From Ignavibacteria bacterium (GTDB taxonomy: Bacteria > Bacteroidota > Ignavibacteria > Tepidaquicellales > Tepidaquicellaceae): 64,000 nucleotides of DNA. Location of the stretch: contig JADJTX010000022.1 of NCBI GenBank assembly GCA_016710985.1, forward strand, positions 22,477-86,476. Direction: 5' to 3'. Positions 34,324-48,100 of this stretch are shown in pieces. Numbering within the stretch: the first letter of the stretch is position 1; every line of letters starts with the position of its first letter. The notes beneath the pieces were generated by a model, which saw only the letters and a program-made list of their open reading frames with translations, was not told the DNA's origin and searched no databases. The position numbers were made by a program, and so were the translations under genes.

Positions 34324-35938
34324 GAAAAAAGTATACTTAAAACCAAATGTCGTGCTTGAACCATTGGTTGACAACTGGTATGCCTGGAGTCATTTAGTAT
34401 CTCCGGCAACTGCAGCAATGAACATAGTTGGCAGGCATCACAGAATTATTGAGTCTTATGTTGCTGCGCCTTCTATTCATGCAGAGGCAGTTCGTAACCC
34501 CAAAATGCGGGGTGGTCCCTTCATGGATTTTCTTGGTCAGAGACTTGACGAAGTATCCGATCTTTACAAGCAGTCTGTTCAAAAGCAGGACAGGATGATC
34601 CGGTTTTGTAAAGCTGTAAAAGAGCTTGATAAAATGTTAATGGAAGATGCTAAAGGATATGGGCTTGAGACTTGATATGATAAAGTACCTGAAATATTAA
34701 AAGGATATGTCGAATTATATTATGACCGGCACAATAATCCAGGGTTCCGGTTTTTTGAATCATTGCTGTACAAAAGTGAATTCTATAACAAAGATTCGCA
34801 GAGCATAGGAATGTGGATAACGAATAATGATGAACGTCCTTTTGTGCTGAGCACTCCACGAATGGCAGAACCTCATGTAATCTATCTTGATATTCCGTTT
34901 GAATCTCCGATCATTGATGAACTTTCAAAGATGAAGAGAGTTCCTCAGACACTTGATTACATTAAAGCGACTGCAGGAATTCCGCAGTCACAGGAAAAAC
35001 TTTTTGAATCATTTTTTACTGAAACAGCTCCACAGCCGTATGCAAAATACACCGGGGATAAAATCCGTATGAGATATTTCGGACACGCGTGCATTCTTGT
35101 GGAGACAAAAGACATAAGTATTCTTGTTGATCCGCTGATCAGCTATTACGGCTATCAGTCTGCTGTTGATCATTTTTCAGACGTCGATCTTCCGGATGAG
35201 ATTGATTATGTTTTGATAACGCATAATCATCAGGATCATATACTTTTTGAGACCTTGTTACCTTTAAGACACAAGATAAAAAACGTTATTGTTCCACGAA
35301 CAAACAGCGGTAAGCTTGAAGATCCTAATTTAAAGCTTATGTTCGAGAACGTAGGTTTCACTAACGTCATTGCAATGGATGAAATGGAAACAATCAGTTT
35401 CAGTGATGCAGTGCTAACAGCTTGTCCGTTTATCGGCGAGCATTCGGATCTGAACATACTGACCAAACTCTGCTATCACGTAAAAATAGGTGAGTTCAAA
35501 TTATTGTTTTTAGCAGACTCACGGATCGTAGAAGCTGCATTGTATAAACATATTCATAAACAGATCGGTGATGTTGATGTAATGTTTTTAGGAATGGAAT
35601 GCGACGGAGCACCGCTGACCTGGCTGTACGGACCTTTGTTAACAAAAAAATTAGCAAGAGACATGGACGGAAGCAGGAGGCTTGCCGGATCTGATTGCGA
35701 TAAAGGAATGGCATTAGTAAATATTTTTAATCCAAAAGAAGTATATGTGTATGCAATGGGTCAGGAACCTTGGTGCGAATTCATCAGCAGCATAAAATAT
35801 ACGGATGAATCCAATCCAATAGTTCAGTCAAATAAGCTTGTAAAAATGTGCACAGAAAGAGGAATGATTGCAGAACGATTGTTCGGTGAAAAGGAGCTGT
35901 TGTATTCTAAAGAACCGATTATGGCAGAAATGAATTAG
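34316..35938 (+). CDS. MBL-fold protein of NRPS clusters (CmlA-like length), interrupted by an in-frame TGA
   Basis: 540 codons in a single frame, broken only by a TGA at 34673-34675 (codon 120, context GYGLET-stop-YDKVPEIL). The N-terminal half (LKPNVVLEPLVDNWYAWSHLVSP...) is the characteristic domain of these NRPS-associated proteins. The C-terminal half is a metallo-beta-lactamase fold with MRYFGHACILVET and the metal motif THNHQDH (His303, His305, Asp307, His308). Length and motif position match CmlA, the di-iron beta-hydroxylase acting on carrier-bound amino acids, though as I recall CmlA has Glu at the second metal position where this protein keeps His. It may hydroxylate an aminoacyl-carrier intermediate or act as a hydrolase. 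The stop is most simply a base error or recent nonsense mutation; TGA is a normal stop in neighbouring genes. Confidence 0.75.
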
Positions 35939-35980
35939 AGCTGAGTATTTAATACAGTTATCAATTATATTACACCCAAA

Positions 35981-38900
35981 ATGAATTTGATTTCTACTGA
36001 ATTACATCTCTCACAGCGGGACGTTTATGTAGATCAGTTACTAAATGCAGAAAGTCCTCACTATAATATAGGCGGTTACATAAAATTAAAGGGGACTTTA
36101 GACAAAGAAAAATTTTTAGAAACTGTCTCTTCAGCTGCAAAAGTTTTTGATGCCTTTAAAATGAGGTTCGATGCTGATGCAGCTGATTCTGTTTTTTATA
36201 CTGATACGGATTTTGATTGTCTGAGTGTCTCCGAACTGGATTTTAGCGACCGCGACGATCCTTCTAAAGATGCGCTATGCTGGATGCAGAACAGATTCAA
36301 TATTCCTTTCATAATTAAAAAAGACAGCTTATTATTTGAACATTCTTTACTTAAAATTTCAGAAGATGAGTACTGGTTTTTCGGAAGATATCATCATTTA
36401 ATAACTGACGGATTCGGATTCATTGTATTTGTTCAGTTTGCTGCACGAAAGTACAAATCTCTAATCTCAGGTGATGATGAAGATTTTATTTATCCATCAT
36501 ACATAAAAGAAGCTGAAAAGTCTTCAGAATATTTTAACTCTGCTTCATTTGATTCGGACAGAAAATACTGGGAAGAAAAAATAAATGAACAGCCTTCAAA
36601 AATTCTTCAGAGAAAATACCTGAACCAAAGTTCCGGAAATACGAGCTCAAGATACATTTATGAAATTACAGGTAAACAAAAAGAGTTACTTGATGAAATC
36701 ATACTCAATACTAAATCGGGGTTGCAGCAATTAACAATCGCAGCACTTATGATCTACTTTGGTAAAATTACAGATCAGACTGAATTTGTTTTTGGGATCC
36801 CGGTTCACAAAAGAGGCTCCAAAGTTCTCCGTAATATCGTTGGAATGTTCAGCGGTATTCTTCCGTTCAAAGGAAATTATAACAGTGACCGAATCTTAGC
36901 AGATCTTTTAAAAGACATAACTCAATCTCAGAAAAATGATTACCGACATCAGAATTATCCCTTAAGCGAAATCAGCAGAAGCCTGAAAGGCAGAGTTTCA
37001 GAAGACTATCTTTATGAGATCAGCATTAACTACGAGCCGTTAAATTTTGAACTGGACTTCGGAAAGGAATTGAATACAGGAATATTCCGTCTCGAAAGCG
37101 ATCACGAAAGAAATCCGCTGCAATTTTTCTGGCGCGACTATGGCAACCTCCAGCCGTTACAGCTGATAATTAACTACAGCAACGGGTATTTTAATAAAGA
37201 AGAAATTGAATTGCTCGCTCAAAGAATACTTTTTATCATCGGGCAGTTTTCAGCCGGGATTGAAAAAAGCATCGGCAGCATTTCAATAATTCCTGAGAAG
37301 GAAACTTTACTGCTTGAAAAGTTTAACGATACCTTTTTTGATTTTCCGGGAGACAGGAATTTAGTAAAACTGTTTGAAAAGCAGGCAGAAAAATCATCAG
37401 ATAAAATTGCATTGGTTTTTCATGAGCAGCAATTGGCTTACCGGGAGCTTAATGAACGTGCAAATCAGATAGCACATTATTTATTAAGCAAAGGTGTTAA
37501 AAAAGAAGAGTTAGTTCCGATTTGCATTGAGCGCGGCATCGAAATGATCACAGGCATTCTGGGAATATTAAAAGCCGGCGCTGTTTTTGTTCCGATAGAT
37601 CCTGAATTTCCTGAGGAACGGATAAGATACATACTTGAAGATATTAAGGCTTCAATAGTTTTAAGCAGTAAAAAAAGTTCACAGGGACTGCCTGATTCAA
37701 CTGAGTTTACAATAATTTCATCAGACACTGATCAGTTATTAAGTAAACAGTCAGTCATCAGTAAACATCAGCACTTATCCTGAACCCGGCAACCTTGCCT
37801 ATGTGATCTATACATCCGGATCTACGGGTAAACCAAAGGGAGTAATGATCGAACATTATTCAGTAGTGAATCTTATCAATGCTCAGAGTTCATATTTTAA
37901 TATTAAAAGTGACGAAAGAATTTTACAGTTTTCAAATTACTGTTTTGATGCATCGGTCGAACAAATATTTTTAGCTTTATTGAACGGGGCTTCGCTTGTT
38001 TTATTTAAAGAGGGATTGCAATTAAACTCCGAAGGATTTGAGAATTTATTAAATGAACAAAGGGTAAGTCATCTTCACGCCACGCCTTCATTTCTTGAAA
38101 ATTTAAATCCGGATCATTATAAATATTTAAAACGTGTTATCTCCGGAGGAGATGTCTGCAAAAAAGAATTATCTGAAAAGTGGAAGGACAAAGTTTCATT
38201 TTACAATGAATACGGACCGACTGAGACAACCGTAACATCAATTGAGTATCACGCAGACAGCATCATTGAAAAAACTATTTCTCTGCCGATAGGAAAACCT
38301 CTTGCCAATATTAAAGTTTACATATTAAACAAAAATAATGAAGTATGTCCGGTCGGTGCAGACGGAGAGATTTGCATAGCGGGTGATTGCTTAGCGCGCG
38401 GATATTTAAATCTTCCTGAGCTGACTGCTGAAAAATTTGTGAAGGATCCTTTCAGTAAAATTATCGGATCGCGAATGTACAGGACCGGTGATCTCGGACG
38501 CCGGCTGACAGACGGAAACACAGAATATCTCGGGAGGACTGATGAACAGGTAAAGATACGGGGCTACAGGATAGAGCCTGGAGAGATCGAGAGCGTTCTG
38601 ATGGAAAGTGAACTTGTTAACAATGCCTTAGTCATTTCGCATCCTGACGGAAACGGAAACAAGCGGCTAATAGCTTATGTAATTCCTGAAGGAAAATTTG
38701 ACAGTGAAGTTCTTCAGAATTTTCTTAAAAGAAAATTGCCGGATTACATGATCCCTGCATTATGGGTTGAGATGAAATCTTTTCCATTAACTTCCAACGG
38801 TAAGATCGATAAAACTGCTATACCTGACCCCGTTGCAAGTGATCTTGTAAAGACTGAGTATGCAGCGCCGAACAACGAACTTGAGATCAGGCTTTCGGAA

Positions 38901-41900
38901 ATTTGGAAAGAAATTCTGAAAGCAGAAAGAGTCGGGATCAATGATAACTTTTTTGAACTTGGCGGCCATAGCCTGAATGCCATTCAGCTTTCATCACGTC
39001 TGCACACGGAGTTAAACATAAAGACGAACATAAGTACAATCTTTTCTAACCCGACCGTCAGTAAATTATCCAAAGCATTAATGACGGAAAGACAAAATCA
39101 ATTCACTGACATAAAAAAGTTGCCGGAAGCTGAGTTTTATGAATTGTCACATTCACAAAAGCGATTCTGGATATTAAGCAATTTTAAAAATGGTTCGGAG
39201 GCTTACAATGTTTCAAATGTTTTCATCATTGAAGGAGCTTTAAATACAAGTGTTTTTAAAACGGCTTTTGAAAAAGTAACAGAGCGCCATGAAATTCTCA
39301 GAACTGTTTTCATTGAAGCGGACGGAGAGACGAAGCAAAAGATACTACCGGTAAATGAAACAGGTTTTAAGACAGAGGAATTTGATTTACGGAATACTGA
39401 CGATACAGAAATTAAAATCAAAAAGTGGATTGAAGAGGATTCGCGCCGTGCGTTTGATCTAAAGACAGGACCCTTACTGCGTGTCACACTTTTCAGAGAG
39501 GCAGATGACAAATACATATTAGTTTTTAACATACACCATATCATAAGTGACGGATGGTCGAAGGCAATTTTTGTAAAAGAGTTTTTGCATTATTATAAAT
39601 CATTATGCGGTGAAGCTGAAAGTGATCCAGCTCCATTAGCAATTCAATATAAAGATTACGCTGCATGGCATAATGATTCCATTGATCGGCAGGGTCAGTA
39701 CTGGAGAGAGCTTTATGAAAAGGATATACCTGTTTTAAATTTCCCGCTTGATTTTGAAAGACCTAAAGTTCTGTCGTATTTTGGTGAGATGATTCAACAT
39801 ACAATAGCGGAAGAATTAACCTTAAGTTTGAACAGACTTGCAGCTGAGTATAACATGTCTTTGAACAATCTGCTGCTGACACTATACGGACTTTTGGTTG
39901 CAATGCACAGCGGACAGGAAGAAGTCGTGACAGGGTCCGTAAGTTCAGGGCGCAGTCATCCTGATCTGGAAAAACTGATCGGAGTGTTCATTAATTTTCT
40001 GCCGGTGAAGCTGTCTCCGGAAAAATATTTAAAATTATCAGAGTATCTTACAAACAGTTTAGATACATTAATGAAAGTTTATGATAATCAGGATTATCCT
40101 TTTGACAGGATAGTTGAAGACTGCATTAAGAAGCGCGACATATCCCGCAATCCGTTATTTGATACAATGATCAACTTCCAGCTTGAGGAAGATCTATCCG
40201 GTAAAATAAATTCTGAAAACAGTAAAACAGGAATCAGCATTAAACCTTATCATTCAATGAAGGAGGATCTGTTCCAGTCTGTGCTTGATTTCAAACTTGA
40301 TGTCATACCGGAAGACGGAAAGCTTAGTTTATACTTAAGTTACAATTCTAAATTATTTACTAAGAAGCGAATGACAGACTTCTTAAATGATTTCACTGAA
40401 TTGCTTGACAAAGCAGTTAAAACACAGGACAACTACCTGAGTCAATACGGTGTGTGGGCTAAAGAAAAAATCACATCTGATCGAGCTGAATCTGATACTG
40501 AATCTAACACTGTATCTAATATTGATTCTGATTCTGAAAATTCAAAGATGCCTGTAAATATTTGCGCGTCATTCATCATTGAGCCTGTAAAGGAATACAT
40601 GGAATACTGGGCAAAGGAATTTGAGCTTAACATAAAGGTAAACATTGCTCCTTACAATCAGGTATTTCAGCAGCTTTTAAATCCCGGAAGTCTCCTGCAT
40701 GGCAGCAAAGGGATGAATATACTTTTCATAAGGATCGAAGACTGGCTCAGGGATAAGCAAGATGTTCCGGATAATGAAAAAATAGATTTTTTAAATAAGA
40801 CCTATACTGAATTAAAGAAGATCATTGACGATACAGAAAAAAAAATTTTCATTCCATTTTTATCCGGAGTGGTTCCTTTGTATCCGGATTCAGCTTTTTC
40901 AAAAGAAGTAACAGTACACATAAAATATCTGAGCAAAGAGCTTGAGATATTTTTGAACGGGCAGCCGTCATTTCAATTGCTTGACTTAGAAAAAATCGCC
41001 GGCCTGTATGATGTAGAAGAAGTTTATGATAAGACGTCAGATGAGCTCGGGCACATACCATTTACACAGGAATATTACGCCGGGCTTGGAACATATCTGA
41101 TGCGTAAAGTAAGCGCTTTCATGAATCCTTCATACAAAGTAATTGCGCTTGATTGTGATAACACGTTATGGAAAGGTATCTGCGGTGAACTCGGAGCGAT
41201 GAATGTGATCATTGATGAAAACTATGTTAAGCTGCAGGAATTCTTTTTGGAAAAATATAACGAAGGTTTCCTTCTTGCTTTGTGCAGTAAAAATAATGAG
41301 GAAGATGTATGGGAAGTTTTTGACAATAATCCCGGGATGAAATTGAAACGTGAACACATAACAGCACACCGGATCAACTGGGATCCAAAGCCGAAAAATC
41401 TTTTGGAGATTTCAAAGGAATTAAATTTAGGGATGAACAGCATTATATTTATTGATGACAATGAATTTGAAACCGAGCAGATGAGCTTAAACTGTCCTGA
41501 TGTTCTGTCGCTGACATTACCGGAGGAACCGGAAAGTTTTTCAGAATTTCTGAATCATATATGGGCATTTGATTATTTCAGGATCACTGATGAAGACAGG
41601 AAGAGAAATGAAATGTATAAAACGGAAAAGCAGCGTAAGGAAGAGGAAAACAAATTCGGGACACTTGATGATTTTCTTAAATCACTGGAAATTAAAGTTG
41701 ACATACGCGAAGTAAGTCAGAAGGAAATTGAGCGTGCAGTACAACTTTCGATGAGAACCAATCAGTTCAATTTAAACGGTGTAAGGAAAACAACTGAGGA
41801 AATTGCAGAAGCAATCAATGACGAAAACCATTTCAGCCGGATCATTGAAGTGAAAGACCGTTTCGGTGAGTACGGCATAGTCGGACTGGTACTTGCAAAG

Positions 41901-42158
41901 GAAGCGGATAATGCTCTGATACTTGAAACATTTCTTTTAAGTTGCAGGGTATTGGGCAGGAATGTCGAGGGAATTATTTTGTCTGAATTGCAAAACCATT
42001 GCATGAAGCGCGGACTGGATACCATCACAGCACTTTTTAAACAGACAGCTAAGAACAAACCGTTTCAGGAATTCCTATCGGAGCATGACTGGATACACGA
42101 TCCTGAAAATGAAACATATAATTTTTATTTAAAAAAAACTGAACAAATCCCGGCATAG
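35981..42158 (+). CDS. NRPS gene 1: C-A-T-C-FkbH (one frameshift)
   Basis: About 2,060 residues. C1: starts LHLSQRDVYVDQLLNAESPHYN, active site HHLITDG (36392-36412); starter-type in style. A1: about 37370-38815, with YTSGSTGKPKG, FDASVEQIF, YGPTETT, YRTGDLG, RGYRIEPGEIE; pocket residues read as DAEHIGEVTK, closest in pattern to Lys codes but weak. T1: FFELGGHSL, Ser codon 38970. C2: 39130-40440, HHIISDG. Last comes an FkbH/HAD domain (40549-42140). The frame shifts by a net one base between about 37741 and 37770, in a repetitive CAGTCAGTCATCAG stretch of the A domain; both sides fit one A domain (...SVNISTYPEPGNLAYVIYTSG). It starts 42 bases after the MBL gene and ends 6 bases before NRPS gene 2. 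Confidence 0.9.
40549..42140 (+). other. FkbH-like (HAD-IIIC) glyceryl-loading domain inside NRPS gene 1
   Basis: Follows the C2 domain at the end of the protein. An N-terminal FkbH region (GMNILFIRIEDWLRD) leads into the HAD motif ALDCDNTLWKGICGE (DxDxT at 41151-41165), LALCSKNNEEDV with the Cys-Ser-Lys-Asn element, FIDDNEFETEQM, and the C-terminal SMRTNQFNLNGVR and DRFGEYGIVGLVL elements. FkbH proteins take 1,3-bisphosphoglycerate, remove phosphate and load a glyceryl group on a carrier protein. The next domain, at the start of NRPS gene 2, is a carrier domain. Confidence 0.88.
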
Positions 42159-42164
42159 TTTATA

Positions 42165-45100
42165 ATGAAAAACAAACAGATAAATAAAACCCTTAAAGTT
42201 AAATCCGGAAAAGATTTAGTCAGTCTTTTAGATTCAAAGATAAAGCAATCTGATGAGCGGGAATTTACTCCTCCAAGCGGAGAAACTCAGATCACGTTGC
42301 TCAACATATGGAAGAGTTTGCTTGTAGAGAAGAATTTCGGAGTCAGCGACGATTTCTTCCAAATTGGAGGAAACAGCATAAAAGCAATCCAGCTTCTTTC
42401 GAGGATATCATCCCACTTTAAGGTTCAGCTTGAAACAACAGATATTTTTTTACTGCCGACAATTACTCAATTAGCGTCGCTTATAGAAGAAAAACAAAAT
42501 ATACACGATGAAAAGAAATTTGCTTCATTCATAGAAAAGTCCGAAAGACCTTCTATGATTCCATTGTCTTTCAGCCAGGAGCGTTTGATATTCATAGATA
42601 AGCTTGAGGGAAGTCTGCAATATCATCTGCCGGCGGTCATAAGACTGAAAGGAAAACTGAATAAGGATGCTCTTGAATCAGCGTTAAGGCAGACTGTTAA
42701 CCGTCATGAATCACTCAGGACAATTTTCACTGAGAAAGACGGTATATCTTATCAGAAAATTCAGGAGACAGACAAATGGACCTTAGAAATTTTTGACGGC
42801 AGAAATTTTAAAGATGACAAAGAAGGATTAAAGAAATACATACAGAAAAAATTGATGATCCTTTTGATCTGTCTAAAGATCACATGTTGCGGGCTGTATT
42901 GATAACGCTTAGTGAAACTGAGAATATATTAGTCTTGACACTGCATCATATTTCTTCTGATGCATGGTCATTATTCATACTTGTTGAAGAAGCTTCAAAG
43001 CTGTATGAACAACACAATGCAGTCAATTCCATTGAATTTCCGCAGCCTGAGATACAATATGCTGACTATGCGCTTTGGCAAAGAAAGTATCTGCAGGGAG
43101 ATGCATTAGATAAAAAGTTAGAATACTGGAAAAAGAAACTTGAAGGCGTCTCCGCACTTAATTTACCAACTGATTATAAACGTCCTTCAAAGAAAGGCAT
43201 CAGAGGAGCTTCAAAAAATTTTGTCATTGATAAAAAGTTATTGGAGAGCATTCAGGAGTTAAGCAGTCAGAATAGCACAACTTTATTCATGACAATGCTT
43301 GCTGTTTTCAAGGTATTACTTTTCCGTTATACGGACCAGCAGGATATTTCTGTTGGAACATCCATTGCCAACCGTCCCCATCATTCAGTTGAAAGATTAA
43401 TAGGTTTTTTTGTAAATACACTGACTTTGAGAAGTGAGCTTGACAGCAGCATTTCATTCAGTGATTTTTTGAAGCAGGTTAAGTCTGTAACGCTTGAAGC
43501 TTATGAGCATCAGGATGTTCCTTTTGAAAAAGTAGTGGACGCAGTTGTCGGAGAAAGAGATCAGAGCCGGAGTCCTCTTTTCCAGGTAATGCTTGTAAAT
43601 CAAACAATACCTGACATCACTGAATTTTTACTTGGTGATGTAAAGTTATCCAAAGAAACATTTGCAAACGAGATATCCAAGTTTGATCTGACCTTTCATA
43701 TTTTAGAGACACCAACAGGAATTCAAGGCTCGGTAGAATATTCAACTGATTTATTCAAAGAAGAAACTATTGACCGTATGGTCGGGCATTTCACGGAGTT
43801 GCTGAAATCAGTTGTAAAAGATGCGAATCAGTCTATCGGTTTGTTACAGATGATCACAGACTCCGAGAAAAAAAAGATACTCAAAGAATTCGGTATTTCG
43901 GAAACGGATTACCCGAAGAAGAAAAGTATTACTGATCTGTTTGAAGAACAAGCGGCGAGAACTCCTCAGGCAACAGCAATAGTATTTGAGAATGAAACTC
44001 TTACCTATCAGGAGCTTAATGAGAGGTCAAATCAGCTGGCACATTATCTTAGAAGTAAAGGTGTAAATAATGAAACTCTGATACCTTTATGCACAGAGCG
44101 CAGTACTGAAATGATGACGGGGTTGTTGGGAATCCTGAAGTCAGGCGCAGCATACGTCCCGGTTGATGCTGATTTACCTGCAGAGAGAATCAGTTACATA
44201 TTCGAAGATTGTAAAGCTTTTGTCGCTGTTACAAGTGAGTCAATTAAGAAAAATCTTTCATTAATTAATGGAGTTGAATTCATTTCTATAAATGGTGACA
44301 ATCCGGAAATCAAAAAACAACCAAAGGACAATCTGAAAATTAAGATTAAACCTTCTGACCTTGCTTATATTATTTATACATCAGGTTCAACCGGTCAGCC
44401 AAAAGGTGTAATGATAGAGCACAGTAGTCTTGTTGATTATGTTTACGGGATAAATGAAAAAATCCGGATCAATGATTGCCGTTCTTTTGCACTGGTGTCA
44501 ACGATTGCAACGGATCTTGGAAATACGGTGATCTACAGCTCGTTGCTTTCGGGGGCGCGTTACATTTGTTCACGAAAGAATCAGTCAGCAATCCGGAATA
44601 CATGCAGGATTATTTCAGCAGGAAAAAGATCGAATGTTTAAAAATAGTCCCGTCGCACTGGAAAGCTCTGAGGATGGATGAGAAATTACTTTTACCGGCG
44701 AAGTTACTGGTATTCGGAGGCGAGGCATTACCGGCTGAAGTGATTGAAAAGATAAGGCAGACAAATTCAGAATGCATGGTAGTAAATCATTACGGACCAA
44801 CTGAGACAACGATTGGCAAGCTACTTCATATTACAGAACCGGACATGAAATATGATTCTACGATCCCGATTGGCAAGCCATTTTCAAACACGCGTGTATA
44901 TGTACTATCAAATGCAATGGAGGTATGTCCGGTCGGAGTGCCGGGTCAGTTGTATATAGCGGGAGATGGAGTTGCAAGAGGTTATTTAAACAACACGGAA
45001 TTAACGAATGAAAAGTTCATTGAAAATCCTTATTTAAAAAACAAAAAAACCAAAGCAGGAAAGTCTTTATTTTACTGCACAGGTGATCTTGTAAAATATC

Positions 45101-48100
45101 TTCCGGACGGAAACATAGAGTTCATCGGAAGAGCGGATACTCAGGTAAAAATAAGAGGTTACCGGATAGAATTAGGTGAGATAGAAAATGTTCTTCAGCA
45201 GTGTGAAACTGTAAGCGAAGCGGCAGTGGTCGCAAAAGAAGATGTACAGGGAAACAAGAGACTTGCAGCTTATATTGTGCCTAAAGAAAAATTTGATAAA
45301 GAAGCGATCTCATCTTTCTTAAAAGATATCCTTCCTGAGTATATGATGCCGTCGTTTTTTGTAGAGATGGAAAGAATGCCGTTAATGTCAAACGGCAAGA
45401 TAAACAGGAAAGCGTTACCCGATCCAGAGATGTCGGAATTATTAAGCGGACAATTAACGTCACCGCGCAATGAAGCTGAAATAATACTGGCAGAAATCTG
45501 GCAGGATCTATTGGGACTTGATACAGTCGGAATTCATGATAATTTCTTTGAGCTCGGAGGTGATTCAATTATTACGATACAGTTAGTAAGCCGCGCAAGG
45601 CGTGCGGGTTATGAGCTTCAGATCGGTGATGTATTTACATATCAGACAATCGCGAGATTATCCGCTTTATTGGATCAAAGATCAGAAGATTTAAAAACGG
45701 TCGGTGAACAATTTGAATTAACAGGTGCGTGCGGATTATTACCAATACAGCAGTGGTTTTTTGAAAAGGAACATAAAGACATATCTCATTTTAATCAGAG
45801 CGTACTACTTGAAATTGATAAAGGTGTAACTGAGCCGGTATTGAAACGCGCGATCGAGCAATTAAAAGAACATCATGATGCTCTGAGATTTAAGTATTTT
45901 AAAAAAGACGGAAAGTGGAATCAGGTATATGAACCCGAATCCGAAGTCAGCGGATTAATAACAGAAGATCTTCAGTCATCATCACAGGATGCGCTTCGCA
46001 GTTTAATAAGCCTTCTGCAGACAGGCATCAGCGGAGTCTGGATATAGAAAAGGGTGATATCATTCGGTTGGTTTTAATGCATACACCGGAGTCAGAAGCC
46101 GCGAATAGATTACTGATAGTGATACATCATCTTGCTGTTGACGGTGTGTCGTGGAGAATATTGTTAGAAGATCTTGAATTATTAGTTAGCGGATTAAAGG
46201 AAGGCGGAATAACTGAGCTTGGACAGAAGAGCAGTTCGTACAGGCAGTGGTACAATGCTCTTGAAAATTACGGTAAAAGTGAAAGTCTTATTTCACAAAA
46301 AGCATACTGGGAAAGCTCAATCGCTAACATAACCGTTCTTCCTTTAGATAAGGAATACGAAGGTGAAATAAAAGCAAGTGATACCGGTAACATTTCGTTA
46401 AGTCTCGGGGCAGAGCAGACAAGTCAGTTATTACAGGAAGTTCCGAAAGCATATCATACTGAGATAAATGACATATTGCTTTCTGCATTGGCAAAGACAC
46501 TGTGCGACTGGAGCGGCGGGGATAATGTCGTAATAGGAATGGAAGGTCACGGAAGGGAACAGATTGAAGACGGAATTGATACCAGCCGGACAACGGGATG
46601 GTTTACGAGTCATTACCCTGTGTTATTTGAATTGAATTCGGTGAAGGGAGAAGGTGATTTTATTAAGTCTGTGAAGGAGCAGCTTCGCAGAGTGCCTGAT
46701 AAAGGATTAGGATACGGGGTTTTAAAATACATCAATAAAGATGAGAAGTTACTGAACTCAGAAAGTCCGGATATAATCTTTAATTACCTTGGTCAGTCTG
46801 ATAATATTCTGAGCGGAAGTAAATGGTTTTCAATGGCGGATGAACCTGCAGGAATGGCGATAAGTGAAGATTACATATTTTCAAATAAGCTTTCGGTAAA
46901 TGCAATCGTACAGAAAGGTGAAATGGTATTACACTGGACTTACAGTAAGAAGCATTATGAAAAGCAGACAATAGATAAGATCGTACAGAATTATAAGAGT
47001 AATCTTGAATTACTGATTGCTAATTGTTTAATTCAGGAAAAATCAGGAATGGTTTACACCCCATCTGATTTCGGTCTTGGATCTGAGATAAGTTATGCTG
47101 AACTCGACCGGTTTTTAACTGAGTCATATAATGGTAAAGTCAGAAGAGAAAATTTTGAAAGCATATACAGGCTAAGCGGATTACAGCAGGGGATATTGTT
47201 TCACGGGCTTTATGACGGAGGTGAAGAGACATACATACGGCAGCTAAGCTGTAATTTTTTAAAAGTTGATACGGATGTTTTCCATAAAAGCTGGGCTCTT
47301 GTAATGAGCGGCACAGTGCGCTTCGCGGCGCTTATTATGCTGATACTTTCAATATACCCGTCCAATGTGTCTATAAGACTGCAGAGCTGACGGCTGAGGA
47401 ATCAGACTTCAGAAATAAGAATAAAGCTGATCTTAAAACTGCAATTAAGGAATTTGAAGAGAAAGAATGCTCCAGGAGTTTTGATCTGAAATCTGCGCCG
47501 CTGATGCGAATAAGTTTAATAAGATTAAGTGAAGACAGTTACCGCATGGTTTGGACCTGGCATCATCTGCTTTTTGACGGATGGTCAATGACGGTATTAA
47601 TGGAAGAATTTCTTAAAACTTACGAAGCTTTAATTACCGGTACTCCGCTGATTGAAAGTGAACAGGATAATTTTGAAGATTACATACGATACATAGGAAG
47701 CATAGATAAAAGAAAAGAAGAAAAATACTGGAGTGAATACCTTTCTGGAATTGAAGAAAGTACTCTACTGCCATTCATCGAGACAGCTTCTGACCGTAAC
47801 AGAGGGACAGGTTTGTATGAAACAATTACTTTAACAATTGAAGAAGAAGCAACGTCACAGATACAAAAGTATTCAAGACAAAACAGCATTACGGTAAACA
47901 CTGTAATGCAGGGTGTATGGTCATATCTTTTGCATAGGTATACAGGAAATGACAACATAACATTCGGAGTGGTTGTTTCAGGAAGACCTGATGATCTACC
48001 CGGAGTAGAACAAAGGGTAGGGATGTACATCAATACACTTCCGCTTCATTCGGAAATGAATAAAGAGCAAAGTGTAAAAGACTGGTTAAGAAATATACAG

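Noticed and set aside
34673..34675. Selenocysteine or reassigned UGA codon
   Set aside because: TGA ends other genes here (for example the aldehyde dehydrogenase at 14079 and the phosphatase at 18764), homologous MBL proteins are not known to me as selenoproteins, and no clear SECIS-like hairpin follows. Error or nonsense mutation is simpler.
37783..37803. Separate NRPS genes starting at internal ATGs after each frame break
   Set aside because: Each break falls inside a conserved A, C or E domain, and one-base corrections rejoin the domain. Gene 2 becomes an exact multiple of three after four corrections.
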